This document shows, one piece after another, positions 9,001 through 17,575 of a stretch of DNA of 62,854 nucleotides. The notes below the pieces were generated by a model. That model was not told where the DNA came from, did not search any database, and worked only from the letters and a program-made list of their open reading frames with translations. Both the position numbers and the translations under genes were made by a program. This DNA comes from Halococcus thailandensis JCM 13552 (GTDB lineage: Archaea; Halobacteriota; Halobacteria; Halobacteriales; Halococcaceae): positions 1 through 62,854 of the forward strand of contig NZ_AOMF01000153.1 in the NCBI RefSeq assembly GCF_000336715.1. The letters run 5' to 3'. The stretch's first letter is position 1. Every line of letters begins with the position of its first letter.

Positions 9001-9990
9001 ATGCCAAAGGATGATTTCAGGACAATATTGAATGAAATCCGTGGTAATCTTCCAATCCTGCTAGCTTATGGATTCGTCATATTATTGATTATCTGGGCAG
9101 TTTTGGAGTGGTTAGGAATAACAAATTGGATTGCATACTCACTCCCCCTATCCAGCCCAAATTTCGCTCAGATAGCAAGTGGTATTGGCTCGGTTATTCT
9201 ATCATTTGGATTGCTATTGCTGTACGACAGACAGACGCAGATTCAGAGACGACAGACGAACATACAGGAAAATCAAGAATCTCTAATGGAACAGCAATTC
9301 ACACCATATATTACAGGAGAAGTTGCACCCTTCAATATTGCTTCGGCTCAGTTTCAGATACGAAATACAGGGAACGGTCCAGCATATGATGTTGAAGCAA
9401 AATGGGATATTGGAAACGAGACACGGATATGGCGAATTCCAAGTTTGCCACCCGGCGAAGATTATGGATTCCCAGTAGTTGTAGATGGAGGAAATTGGCT
9501 ATTAGGTATAGGAGAGATCCAGGAATATTTAGAAGAACATGACGCTTCTTCGGTAATTGACTATACAATTACTTGCGAAACACGTTTTGGTGAAAAACAG
9601 ACATTCGAAAAATCAGTTGACTTTAGTTCACTCATTGCTCGCTCAGAATCTGATGAGATTTGGTCAAATAGTCCATTAGAAGAGATCAGCAATGATATGA
9701 GCAAGATTCAACGTGATGTTCGAAAAATGAGGAGGTATGAGCGAAATTCAGATCGTGCTTCCGATTGGCAGCACCGAATTCAGCAAACGGAAACGATACG
9801 GAAATTAGTATGTGAACACGAAGAATTGACGGTGAACCAACTGGCCGAATTAACCAATATTCGCGAGAGAGATATTGACAATCATCTTCAATCCCTTGAT
9901 GCGTCAGGTGCGCTCTGTTATGATGGAGACAACAGTATAGCCACAATTGATAGGGGATTACAACCCGATACCACCCTAAGTGAATTCTAA
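9001..9990 (+). CDS. membrane-anchored coiled-coil protein with C-terminal winged-helix-like region
   Basis: About 330 residues (MPKDDFRTIL...). Two hydrophobic helices (about 18-40 and 52-75) are followed by a Gln/Arg-rich coiled coil (about 78-98), a beta-rich middle with QIRNTGNGPAYDVEAKW, which resembles extracellular-type sandwich domains, and a C-terminal segment ETIRKLVCEHEELTVNQLAEL that looks like a winged helix-turn-helix. A GTG in frame at 8992 is an alternative start; the ATAGTATAC box (8975-8982) fits either. Codons are AT-rich unlike all neighbours. No family recognised. A sensor or defence role is possible but unproven. Confidence 0.6.
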   Translation: MPKDDFRTILNEIRGNLPILLAYGFVILLIIWAVLEWLGITNWIAYSLPLSSPNFAQIASGIGSVILSFGLLLLYDRQTQIQRRQTNIQENQESLMEQQFTPYITGEVAPFNIASAQFQIRNTGNGPAYDVEAKWDIGNETRIWRIPSLPPGEDYGFPVVVDGGNWLLGIGEIQEYLEEHDASSVIDYTITCETRFGEKQTFEKSVDFSSLIARSESDEIWSNSPLEEISNDMSKIQRDVRKMRRYERNSDRASDWQHRIQQTETIRKLVCEHEELTVNQLAELTNIRERDIDNHLQSLDASGALCYDGDNSIATIDRGLQPDTTLSEF

Positions 9991-10353
9991 GTGTCTCAGA
10001 GGTCGAGTACACAACTATTGCACGCTCGCCAGTTATGTGCGATATGTGGTAGTAGAACGACTCAATACGATGTCGTCCATCTCAGATTTGAGAAGCCAGG
10101 ACGGATAAGACTGTGTGAAGGATGTTTTGAAAGCGTGACTGATGACGGGGCTACTCAGCAATGTGGAATGTGCAACCGAGGTGCCGAGTACGGAACATGG
10201 CGACTAGAACGTTACGACACTTATAGCCAAGTTGACGCACAGTCGATGAAGCGTGTTCCAGACAATTGGTTGTTTTGCGAGATTCACTTTCGGGAGCTCG
10301 TGAACAAAGTTGATTCTCGTCCTCGACAGACTCGCCTCTACGAATTTTGCTAA
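9991..10353 (+). CDS. zinc-ribbon protein, AT-rich island
   Basis: 120 residues from a GTG that directly abuts the TAA of the preceding gene, implying translational coupling. Four metal-ligand groups are visible: CAIC (about 16-19), CEGC (about 38-41), CGMC (about 54-57) and a distal CEIH before a C-terminal FC. The layout suggests two zinc knuckles or a treble-clef fold, without an HNH catalytic signature. AT-rich codon use matches its partner. No family recognised. Binding of nucleic acid or protein is the usual role of such folds, but nothing shows it here. Confidence 0.6.
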   Translation: MSQRSSTQLLHARQLCAICGSRTTQYDVVHLRFEKPGRIRLCEGCFESVTDDGATQQCGMCNRGAEYGTWRLERYDTYSQVDAQSMKRVPDNWLFCEIHFRELVNKVDSRPRQTRLYEFC

Positions 10354-10533
10354 GCCGGATCTGCTAGAGTAGCCACAACCAATTGAAATACGAGACAGAA
10401 GATATTTTCAGTAACACAGAACAAGTTCTACTGGATACGAGGAGTCGCATGCTCACCTTGTCTTTTCTACATGTATTTCCTGATAGCGTGAAAATGACCA
10501 GCGGGTTATACAGTCTTGGTACCAATCATCAGT

Positions 10534-10854
10534 ATGAAGCTCACGAACCGCCACGGGACGCCGGTCGATCCGGTGCCGTTTCTCGTCGTCTCGTCGCTCG
10601 CCTTCCTCGTGAGCTTCTCGTACGGGCCCATCTACCTGCTGGCGCTCGGGCTCTCGCTACCGATCTCGATCGCCGTTTCGACGATCCTCTTCGTGTGTGC
10701 CACGGGTACTGCCTACCATCAGATGGTGCTGACGACGCGCCCGGAGCTACGCGGCGAGATACCGCCCGAGCGACGCCTCCGTCGGCTGATCTACGCGGCC
10801 GCCGTCCTCCTGGCGCTGCTCGCGCTGCTATCGCTGCCGTTTTTGGTGCCCTGA
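10534..10854 (+). CDS. small membrane protein
   Basis: 106 residues with three hydrophobic segments (about 14-32, 34-54 and 88-106) and a charged loop RPELRGEIPPERRLRRL. The ATG at 10534 is preferred over an in-frame GTG-like extension from 10516, because a TTATACA box at 10506-10512 precedes it by about 25 bases. Normal haloarchaeal G+C resumes here, marking the right edge of the AT-rich island. Not recognised. Confidence 0.6.
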   Translation: MKLTNRHGTPVDPVPFLVVSSLAFLVSFSYGPIYLLALGLSLPISIAVSTILFVCATGTAYHQMVLTTRPELRGEIPPERRLRRLIYAAAVLLALLALLSLPFLVP

Positions 10855-10868
10855 CTCGTGGGAACTGT

Positions 10869-11276
10869 ATGCGCGAGGTCAGCGCGTCGCGGTTCGTCCG
10901 GGCGACGCCGGCGACCGTCGAGCGCGCGCTCACACCGCGGTCGCTCGTCGAATACGAGGGCAGCTTCACCGTCTACGAGGTCGAGGACACCGACGAGGGC
11001 TGGCTCGTCATCGCCGGTTCGCGCGGAGTCGAACTCGCACTCGCCTTCGAACTCGATGATGAGGGGCTGACCTACGAACAGCGCGGCGACGGCCCGCTGG
11101 AAACGCTCGAAACGACGATCACGTACGAGCCGAAGGACCAGGGCACCAGCGTCCGGATGCGCTCACGAGTGAGTTCGGGCCTTCCCCTTCCTATCCTCAC
11201 CGACCGCGTGGCCGCCTGGAAGCGCCGCGGCGAGCTCCAGCGGGCACTCTCCCGGCTCGCCGACGACGTGGAGTGA
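10869..11276 (+). CDS. SRPBCC-like ligand-binding protein
   Basis: 135 residues. The opening MREVSASRFVRATPATVERALTP, the alternating beta-strand pattern and the final amphipathic helix (AAWKRRGELQRALSRLADDVE) match the START/SRPBCC (polyketide cyclase-like) fold. These bind hydrophobic ligands or act as chaperones. It begins 14 bases after the upstream membrane-protein gene and is probably co-transcribed with it. The ligand is unknown. Confidence 0.65.
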   Translation: MREVSASRFVRATPATVERALTPRSLVEYEGSFTVYEVEDTDEGWLVIAGSRGVELALAFELDDEGLTYEQRGDGPLETLETTITYEPKDQGTSVRMRSRVSSGLPLPILTDRVAAWKRRGELQRALSRLADDVE

Positions 11277-11389
11277 GGGTCGAATGATATGCTGTTCGAG
11301 TGCTCGCCCTCCGCGACCGGCTGTACCTGCTGAACGGATGGATCGCCGAGTCGGCGGTCGTTTAAGTGCGTGCGAGTCGTTCTCGTGTC

Positions 11390-11686
11390 ATGGCGCTCGC
11401 AGACCGCATCGCAACGTACCGCGAGATCGTCGAGGAGTGGCTCCACGGGCTCTATCACGGGATGATCGAGGGACCGGCGTTCGAGCTGATCGAGAAGGAG
11501 GCCGAGGACACCGACGACGTGTTCATGCTCGCCTGTTTCGCCGACGCCTTCGGGATCCCGAGCCCCGTCTCCTACTACACCGCCGAACTGCTCCCCTACC
11601 TCGCCGAGGAGTTCCAGGGCTGGGAGCGCCGGCTCTGGGATCGCGACACGCTCATCGAGCGCAAGGGCCAGCAGTACCACTTCTGA
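11390..11686 (+). CDS. conserved hypothetical protein upstream of ArsA-type ATPase
   Basis: 98 residues, acidic and mostly helical (MALADRIATYREIVEEWLHG...), with no Cys cluster or membrane segment. The start at 11390 is chosen because a TTTAAG box (11361-11366) lies 27 bases upstream. The stop is four bases before the GTG of the ArsA-type gene, so the two form an operon. The pairing suggests a partner or substrate-loading role, but I do not recognise the family. Confidence 0.65.
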   Translation: MALADRIATYREIVEEWLHGLYHGMIEGPAFELIEKEAEDTDDVFMLACFADAFGIPSPVSYYTAELLPYLAEEFQGWERRLWDRDTLIERKGQQYHF

Positions 11687-11690
11687 TGCG

Positions 11691-12665
11691 GTGGCAAACG
11701 TGAGGGAGTTCGTCTTCTTCGGCGGCAAGGGCGGCGTCGGCAAGACCACCGTCTCCTGTGCGTACGCACTCAAATGCGCTCAGGCAGGCCTCGACACGCT
11801 CGTGGTCTCGACCGATCCGGCCCACAGCACCGCCGACGTGTTCGATCAGGAGTTCGGCGACGAACCCCGCTCCGTCGAGGGTCACGACGGGCTCTCGGCG
11901 ATGGAGATCGATCCCGACGAGGAGGTCTCGGAACACCTGCTGGAGACCAAGCGCGCGCTCGCCGACCAGGTGAGCCCCGCGATGGTCAACGAGATCGACA
12001 GACAGATCGAACTCGCCCATCAGACGCCCGGTGCGTACGAGGCCGCGCTGTTCGACCGGTTCATCGACGTGATGCGTGACAGCGATCACGACCGCGTCGT
12101 CTTCGACACCGCGCCGACGGGCGGCGCGCTCCGTCTGCTCTCGCTGCCGGAGTTCCTCGACGACTGGATCGCCCGCCTCATCGACAAGCGCACCGAGAGC
12201 ATCGATCTCTACGAGCGGGCGGCCATCGGCAATCGCGAGGCCCGCCGGCGGATCGAGGACGATCCGATCATCGAGCGCCTGCGCGAGCGAAAGGAGATGT
12301 TCGAGTTCGCCGGGCACGCGCTCCGCGAGCGGGCGACCTTCTTCCTCGTGCTGAACCCCGACGAGCTCTCGCTGCGCGAGACATCTCGCGCGCTCGACGA
12401 TCTCGACGAGTACGGCCTCTCGGTTGGCGGATTGCTCATCAATCGCCTGACGCCCGAGCCCGACGGCGACGAGGACGGTCGTGGCGCGCGCTATCTCCGC
12501 GAACGCTGTGCGAACGAGCGCGAGCGCGTCGCGACCGTGCGCGAGGAGTTCGCCCCGCCGGTGCGTGGGACGATCGAGACCCGCGTCGCCGAGATCAAGG
12601 GCGATCTGCTCGCCGAGGTCGCGGCCGAACTCGACATCGAAGTCGCGACCGAACCGACCCCCTGA
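11691..12665 (+). CDS. ArsA/Get3-family ATPase
   Basis: 324 residues from a GTG start. The deviant Walker A motif GGKGGVGKTT (11-20), the switch STDPAHSTADVF and a DTAPTGGALRLL motif place it in the SIMIBI ArsA/TRC40 family. Members energise arsenite efflux or deliver tail-anchored proteins. No Cys pair for arsenite or zinc is evident, and no arsB, arsC or arsR lies nearby, so a targeting role is at least as likely as arsenite export. It is coupled to the small upstream gene. Confidence 0.88.
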   Translation: MANVREFVFFGGKGGVGKTTVSCAYALKCAQAGLDTLVVSTDPAHSTADVFDQEFGDEPRSVEGHDGLSAMEIDPDEEVSEHLLETKRALADQVSPAMVNEIDRQIELAHQTPGAYEAALFDRFIDVMRDSDHDRVVFDTAPTGGALRLLSLPEFLDDWIARLIDKRTESIDLYERAAIGNREARRRIEDDPIIERLRERKEMFEFAGHALRERATFFLVLNPDELSLRETSRALDDLDEYGLSVGGLLINRLTPEPDGDEDGRGARYLRERCANERERVATVREEFAPPVRGTIETRVAEIKGDLLAEVAAELDIEVATEPTP

Positions 12666-12749
12666 CCGCGATTCTTCCGGGGTGTGATCGTCGATACCGA
12701 GGCCAACGTTTAAGTCGTCGTTTTCCATTGTTTATTGTGGACAACTACC

Positions 12750-14702
12750 ATGCAGGTACTCTGGCTCGTCCTCCTGACGCTCGTCACGTTCACGATCGGC
12801 TACGTCGGCTACTCACGCTATCTCGCGCGGTTCGTCGATCTCGACGATGATCGCGAGACGCCGGCCCACAAGTATCGTGACGGCCAGGAGTACGTCCCCT
12901 CACAGCGGTCGGTACTGCTCGGGCATCACTACTCGTCGATCGCCGGCGGTGCGCCGATCGCCGGTCCGATCACTGCGGCAGCGGCCTTCGGCTGGCTGCC
13001 GGCGATCCTCTGGATCGCCGTCGGCAACCCACTCTTCGGCGCGGTCCACGACTTCATGTCGCTGTCGTCGAGCATGCGCCACGAGGGAAAGTCGATCGGC
13101 TACATCATCGGCGAATACGTCGGCGAGCGGGGCAAGGATATGCTGCTCTGGTTCGCGTTCCTGACGATCATCCTCGTCATCGCGGCCTTCGCCTTCCTCA
13201 TCGGCAGCATCTTCGACGCGTTCCCGCAGGCGGCGACGGCGTCGGTGCTCTACATCGCGCTCGCGGTCGTCTTCGGGATCTATCTCTACCAGTTGAACCT
13301 CCCCTTCCTTCCGGGAGCGGTGGTGTTCGTCGCGGCGGTGTTCGCCGGCGTCTGGGTCGGGCTCGAATACCCGATCGCGCTGGCCGCCCGCGAGGGGCTG
13401 CCCGCCGGCACGATCGTCCTGTTCGGGAGCGCGCTCGACTGGCTACCACTTGCGGGAGCGATCAATCCGAACGTGGCCGCCTGGATTCTCGTGACAGTCC
13501 TCTACGCGTTCGCCGCGAGCGTGCTCCCGGTGTGGGTGTTGCTCCAGCCGCGCGATTTCCTCACGTCGAGCCTGCTCTACACCGGCGTCGGCGGCATGCT
13601 GCTCGCGGTGATCGTCGGCTCGATCATCGGCTTCACTCCCGTGGACGTCGTGGTGCCGGCGGCGGGCATCGACGTGACGGTGAGTTCGCTCGAAACCCAG
13701 ATCGCAGCCTTCACCGGCTTCGTCCACCCCGCGCTCGGCCCGATCTTCCCGTTCCTGTTCGTCACGATCGCCTGCGGGACGATCAGCGGCTTCCACTCGC
13801 TGGTCTCCTCGGGGACGACGGCCAAGCAGTTGAACAGGGAGAGCGACGCCCGACCGATCGGCTACGGTGCGATGCTCGGCGAGGGACTGCTCGCGGTGAC
13901 GGCGGTCATCGCGGTCTCGATCATCGCCACCTCGACTGGATCGCTCGACGCGGCGCTCGTTACCTTCCCGGCCGGCGGTGGCGCGCTGCTCACGGCGCTC
14001 GGCATCCCGATGCTCGCGGCGGCGGCGTTCATCGGGCTGGTGTTCGCGAGCTTCCTGCTGACGAGCACCGACACCGCGGCGCGATTGGGTCGCTACATGC
14101 TCGAAGAGATCGTCGGCACGCCCGAGACGAGCACCCAGGAGCTCGCGGTCAACCGCTACGTGAGCACCGGCATCCTCGCGATCGGTGGCTACGCGCTCGT
14201 CGCCAGCGGCACGTGGGAGAACATCTGGCCGCTCTTTGGCGGTGCGAACCAGACGCTCGCCGCGCTCGCACTGCTGGTCGCGACGGTCTGGCTCGCCAAC
14301 TGGAGTGACAACAAGCAGCTCATCAGCACGGGCGTGCCGCTCGTGTTCATGATCGGCGTCACGATCGTCGCACTGCTGTGGATCGGCGTCGTCCGCAATC
14401 CACAGACGATCCTCGCGGGTGAGGCCGGCGGGACGGTCGCGGCCGCATCGCTCGCGCTCCAGAGTGTGGTGGCACTCGTACTCGTCGGACTCACGCTGGG
14501 ACTGCTCTATCTCGGCGTCACCAACGTCAGAAACGTCCGTGGCGACGCGGGCACCGCCGTCGCCGACGGGGGTGAGAGAACCGACGGTTCTCGAACGGCG
14601 CGGGAGCTTCGCTCCCGCGAGCCGGGCGAGCGGCGAAGCCGCGAGCAGACGTCGGAAGACGAGGGAAGCGAGTCTTCCGGAAGTGAGCCGGGCGACGACT
14701 GA
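12750..14702 (+). CDS. cstA: carbon starvation protein CstA (peptide/pyruvate transporter family)
   Basis: 650 residues with about 15-18 hydrophobic helices. The CstA core motifs are present: an N-terminal FVPSQRSVLLGHHYSSIAG-like segment, GNPLFGAVHDFMS, and FHSLVSSGTTAKQL in the middle. The family imports peptides or pyruvate. The ATG at 12750 follows a TTTAAG box (12709-12714) by about 36 bases; an in-frame GTG at 12735 is possible. The last 45 residues are an Arg/Glu/Ser-rich tail encoded by four consecutive palindromes (14576-14678), which looks like inserted repeat sequence. Its stop codon is six bases from the convergent phosphate-permease gene. Confidence 0.92.
   Translation: MQVLWLVLLTLVTFTIGYVGYSRYLARFVDLDDDRETPAHKYRDGQEYVPSQRSVLLGHHYSSIAGGAPIAGPITAAAAFGWLPAILWIAVGNPLFGAVHDFMSLSSSMRHEGKSIGYIIGEYVGERGKDMLLWFAFLTIILVIAAFAFLIGSIFDAFPQAATASVLYIALAVVFGIYLYQLNLPFLPGAVVFVAAVFAGVWVGLEYPIALAAREGLPAGTIVLFGSALDWLPLAGAINPNVAAWILVTVLYAFAASVLPVWVLLQPRDFLTSSLLYTGVGGMLLAVIVGSIIGFTPVDVVVPAAGIDVTVSSLETQIAAFTGFVHPALGPIFPFLFVTIACGTISGFHSLVSSGTTAKQLNRESDARPIGYGAMLGEGLLAVTAVIAVSIIATSTGSLDAALVTFPAGGGALLTALGIPMLAAAAFIGLVFASFLLTSTDTAARLGRYMLEEIVGTPETSTQELAVNRYVSTGILAIGGYALVASGTWENIWPLFGGANQTLAALALLVATVWLANWSDNKQLISTGVPLVFMIGVTIVALLWIGVVRNPQTILAGEAGGTVAAASLALQSVVALVLVGLTLGLLYLGVTNVRNVRGDAGTAVADGGERTDGSRTARELRSREPGERRSREQTSEDEGSESSGSEPGDD
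14576..14678. repeat. four palindromes inside the 3' end of cstA
   Basis: Perfect inverted repeats at 14576-14592 (GAGAACC arms), 14599-14619 (CGCGGGAGC arms, TTC loop), 14630-14642 (GCGGC arms, GAA loop) and 14654-14678 (GGAAGAC arms). They resemble the short TTC/GAA-loop hairpins found in the intergenic repeat copies. Here they are translated as the low-complexity C-terminal tail. Confidence 0.75.
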
Positions 14703-14708
14703 ACCGCG

Positions 14709-15944
14709 TTACGCGCCGACGACCAGCGCCAGCCCGCGATACAGGCCGAATCCGACGCCGAGCGTTCCGACGAGCGTGCCGAGCCAGGCGAGCACGGTGA
14801 AGCCGATCTTGCGCGACGAGACGCCCGCCGAGCCCACGACGAGACCGCTGCCGATGACGCCGCCGATGATGACGTTGTTGAACGAGAACGGGATCCCGAG
14901 CGCGATGGCGGTCTGGGCGATGAGAAAGCCGGGGATCAGCGCCGCGATCGATCGCCGAACGCCGAGCTGTGAATACTCGCGCGAGACGGCCTGGAGCAGG
15001 CGTGGCGATCCCATCCAGGCACCGAGGAGGATGCCGAGCGCCCCGAGCCCGAGCAGGACGATCCCGGGCGTTCCGAACGAGTCGAACAGCGGCTCCAGCG
15101 GGCCGGTGGCGAGCCCGACCTGGCTGCCGCCGGAGGAGAACGCCACGATCGCACCGAGACCGATCAGGAACTTCCTGATGCCGGCGTCCACCGAGCGACG
15201 CATCTCGCGGCGTACGAAGACGAAGACTAGGACACCGACCACGAGGCTCGTACCGAACGCGAACGCGTCGTACGACCCGAACAGCGCCGGCGCGCCGCCG
15301 AGCAAGCGCGAGAGGTAGTCCGCGAGCGTCCCCGTCCCGCTCGCGGCAGGGATGAACGTAAACTCGACGTTCGCGAGAACGAAGCCGACGACGGCGCTGA
15401 GAAGCGACACGCTGAGTTCCTCGGGGACGTCTTCGCGGCGCAGTAGGGTCGCCGTTACGTAGGCGATCGTCGCTGAGACGAACGGCACCGCCACCCAGAA
15501 CAGGCCGAGTCGCTGGTAGGTGTCGTAGGCGGGCGCGCCGCCGAGGGCAAGCCCTGTACCGACGACCGCACCCGTCGTGGCGAACGCCGCAGGGATGGGG
15601 TAGCCGGTGCGGACGCCGATCGCGATGAACCCTGCCGCCGTCAGGAGGGCGGCGATCGCGGCCAGCGGCGAGATCGAAACACCGTCGATGAGCCCCTTGC
15701 CGACCGTCTCGGAGATGCTGCCGCCCTGTGCGAGCGCGCCGAGCGCGGCGAACGTCCCGATGAAGAAGGCCGCACGCATCGTCGGGAGCGCGTTCGCGCC
15801 GACCGCCGGGGCGAAGGGTGGCGAGTTCGACGAGGCACCGAGCGCCCACGCCATCCCGAGGCTCGCGAGCACCGCCGCGCCGGCCACGAGCAGCGACGCC
15901 GACGCCTGGAGGACGATCGTCACCGGTGGCATCCCGAGAACCAT
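14709..15944 (-). CDS. inorganic phosphate transporter, PiT family
   Basis: 411 residues with about ten to twelve transmembrane helices and two PHO4 half-repeats. Characteristic GANALPTMRAAFFIGTF and IPFSFNNVIIGGVIGSG motifs are visible. It should import phosphate with a cation (H+ or Na+). The frame is open back to 16211, but the start at 15944 fits the first membrane segment; the AT-rich box at about 15996-16004 then leaves a leader of roughly 30 bases. It is divergent from hisI. No phoU-like gene is adjacent. Confidence 0.88.
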   Translation of the reverse strand: MVLGMPPVTIVLQASASLLVAGAAVLASLGMAWALGASSNSPPFAPAVGANALPTMRAAFFIGTFAALGALAQGGSISETVGKGLIDGVSISPLAAIAALLTAAGFIAIGVRTGYPIPAAFATTGAVVGTGLALGGAPAYDTYQRLGLFWVAVPFVSATIAYVTATLLRREDVPEELSVSLLSAVVGFVLANVEFTFIPAASGTGTLADYLSRLLGGAPALFGSYDAFAFGTSLVVGVLVFVFVRREMRRSVDAGIRKFLIGLGAIVAFSSGGSQVGLATGPLEPLFDSFGTPGIVLLGLGALGILLGAWMGSPRLLQAVSREYSQLGVRRSIAALIPGFLIAQTAIALGIPFSFNNVIIGGVIGSGLVVGSAGVSSRKIGFTVLAWLGTLVGTLGVGFGLYRGLALVVGA

Positions 15945-16080
15945 ACTGTCCGCGCGAACGCTCCGACGACCGACGAACATCGACACATGCCGACCATTAT
16001 CATGATTTTCCGCGGAGGGAAAAAGCGTTGTCGCTCGGCGACACAAAAGACCTATGCGCGCGAGGCGGCCAGTCCGGGCC

Positions 16081-16458
16081 ATGAGCCGGACGGAATCGGC
16101 CGTCGACGTCGCTTTCGGCGACGACGGGCTGGTGACGGTCGTCGCCCAGGACGCGAGCTCCGGGGCGGTGCTGATGGTCGCCCACGCCTCCCCAGAGGCC
16201 GTCGAGCGCACCCGCGAGACGGGGTTCGCCCACTACTACTCCCGCAGCCGCGACGAGCTCTGGCAGAAAGGGGAGTCGAGCGGTCACGTCCAGCACGTCG
16301 AGGAGATACGGGTCGACTGCGACGGCGACGCGCTCCTCTATCGCGTCAGCCAGGAGGGCGGGGCCTGCCACACCGGCCACGAGAGCTGTTTCTACCGCAC
16401 GCTCGACGGCGATACCGTCGGCGAGCGCGTCTTCGATCCCGACGCAGTGTATGACTGA
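16081..16458 (+). CDS. hisI: phosphoribosyl-AMP cyclohydrolase
   Basis: 125 residues; the cyclohydrolase-only form without a HisE domain. Metal ligands are seen as CDGD (C80, D81, D83, a magnesium site) and the zinc set C96, H97 and C103 in ACHTGHESC. It opens the purine ring of phosphoribosyl-AMP, the third step of histidine synthesis. The start at 16081 is preferred over 16054 because it gives the usual length and spacing from the AT-rich box near 16045. Its end overlaps the next gene by eight bases. Confidence 0.96.
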   Translation: MSRTESAVDVAFGDDGLVTVVAQDASSGAVLMVAHASPEAVERTRETGFAHYYSRSRDELWQKGESSGHVQHVEEIRVDCDGDALLYRVSQEGGACHTGHESCFYRTLDGDTVGERVFDPDAVYD

Positions 16459-17575
16459 GAGTACGGCCGAACTCGCCGAGGAGCTCGCCGCGGCACACGA
16501 GTCCTGCGAGGAAATCGACGCCGAGATCGCCGAACACGGCGAGGCAGAACTCGAAACGCTCGCCGACGCCCACGACCGCGCGACGACATTGCTCGATAGC
16601 TACGAGGATCGCGCCACCGGCACGGGCGATTTCGAGGGGTTCATCGAGTTTCAGGAGTCGTTCGACGAACTCGTCGACTCGCTCGACGACGAGATACCCC
16701 TGCGGTCGGCGTTCGAGGACGCGAACGATCGTTTCGACAAGCGTCGACTCTCGGCGAGCGATTTCGCGGCCGCCCGTGAGGAACTCACGCCGGTCGCCGA
16801 CCGCGTCGAACTGCTCGGCAAGCGTGCACGACGCCGCGAGCGTTATCGGGAGGCGCGCCGGCACGCGGTCGTCCGCCGCGACGAACTCGACGAGGAGATC
16901 GCCGAACTGGAGCGCCTCGCCTCGCTCTCGAACGTCGATCTCGATGCGCCGATCGCCGAGCTTCGAGAACCCGTCGAGAACTACAACGAACGGGTCAGGG
17001 CGGCGTTTCGACGGTTCAGGAACGAGGCGAGCGCGCGCGACGTCCTCCGGTTCGTCGAGCGCACCGAACAGTACCCGCTCGTGGAGTTTCGCTCGCCGCC
17101 GGACGACCTCCGCGAGTACGTCGAGACGAGCCCCGTCGGTACTGAATCGCTCACGCAGCTGCTCGACTACGCCGACTACTCGCCGTCGAAGCTCGCCCAC
17201 TACGTCGACGATCCCGAACGACTCCGGAAGAACGTCGCCATCCATCGGAGCTATCTCGACGGGCTCGACGCGACGGCGCTCGAGATCGGCTGGCCACCGC
17301 CGCCCGCCCTCGACTGTCGCTTCCGCCTGAACGAACTCGTCTCGGTCGTCGGCCGGTTCGCGCCGGACGACGTGGTGAAAACCCTCCACGAGCTCCGTGC
17401 ATTCACCCGCGAGGAGCGCTACGGACAGCTCCAGCGCGCCGCGACGGCTCGCGAAGAGCTCACGGAGCGCGAACGCGAGCGTCTCGCCGCCGGCACGGTC
17501 GAGGACGAACTGGCGAGTGCAAGAGCGGATCGTAAGCGGCTCGTAGAGGCGCTCTCATCCCATCCCGGCCCCTGA
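16451..17575 (+). CDS. coiled-coil protein, DUF7118-like
   Basis: 374 residues, rich in Glu and Arg, with long heptad-like stretches (about 1-60, 120-160 and 330-370) and no membrane segment or catalytic motif. It resembles, from memory, haloarchaeal DUF7118 proteins. It overlaps hisI by eight bases and is probably translated from the same mRNA, but nothing in it suggests histidine metabolism. Its TGA and the convergent glmM stop lie back to back in the palindrome TGATCA (17573-17578). Confidence 0.7.
   Translation: MTESTAELAEELAAAHESCEEIDAEIAEHGEAELETLADAHDRATTLLDSYEDRATGTGDFEGFIEFQESFDELVDSLDDEIPLRSAFEDANDRFDKRRLSASDFAAAREELTPVADRVELLGKRARRRERYREARRHAVVRRDELDEEIAELERLASLSNVDLDAPIAELREPVENYNERVRAAFRRFRNEASARDVLRFVERTEQYPLVEFRSPPDDLREYVETSPVGTESLTQLLDYADYSPSKLAHYVDDPERLRKNVAIHRSYLDGLDATALEIGWPPPPALDCRFRLNELVSVVGRFAPDDVVKTLHELRAFTREERYGQLQRAATAREELTERERERLAAGTVEDELASARADRKRLVEALSSHPGP

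Larger units (their letters stand above)
8865..10530. other. AT-rich island of likely foreign origin
   Basis: Base composition drops sharply. Three sampled 60-base lines (from 9061, 9361 and 9841) contain 22, 26 and 24 G+C, against 45 in a line from the rlmE gene. The island holds two plus-strand genes and AT-rich flanks. The segment 10354-10533 has no supported gene. No transposase, integrase or tRNA lies at the borders. Acquisition by transfer is inferred from composition. Confidence 0.7.

Noticed and set aside
8958-10387. Matching 8-mers flanking the AT-rich island (CAATTGAA at 8958 and 10380; AGCCGGAT at 8969 and 10353) as target-site duplications
   Set aside because: The two pairs occur in swapped order and are short, so they do not define element ends; chance similarity in AT-rich flanks is as likely.
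10383-10868. Upstream extension of the SRPBCC-like gene back to 10383
   Set aside because: The extension crosses the composition boundary, overlaps the membrane-protein gene in another frame and reads as Arg-rich shadow sequence; the ATG at 10869 fits the domain start.
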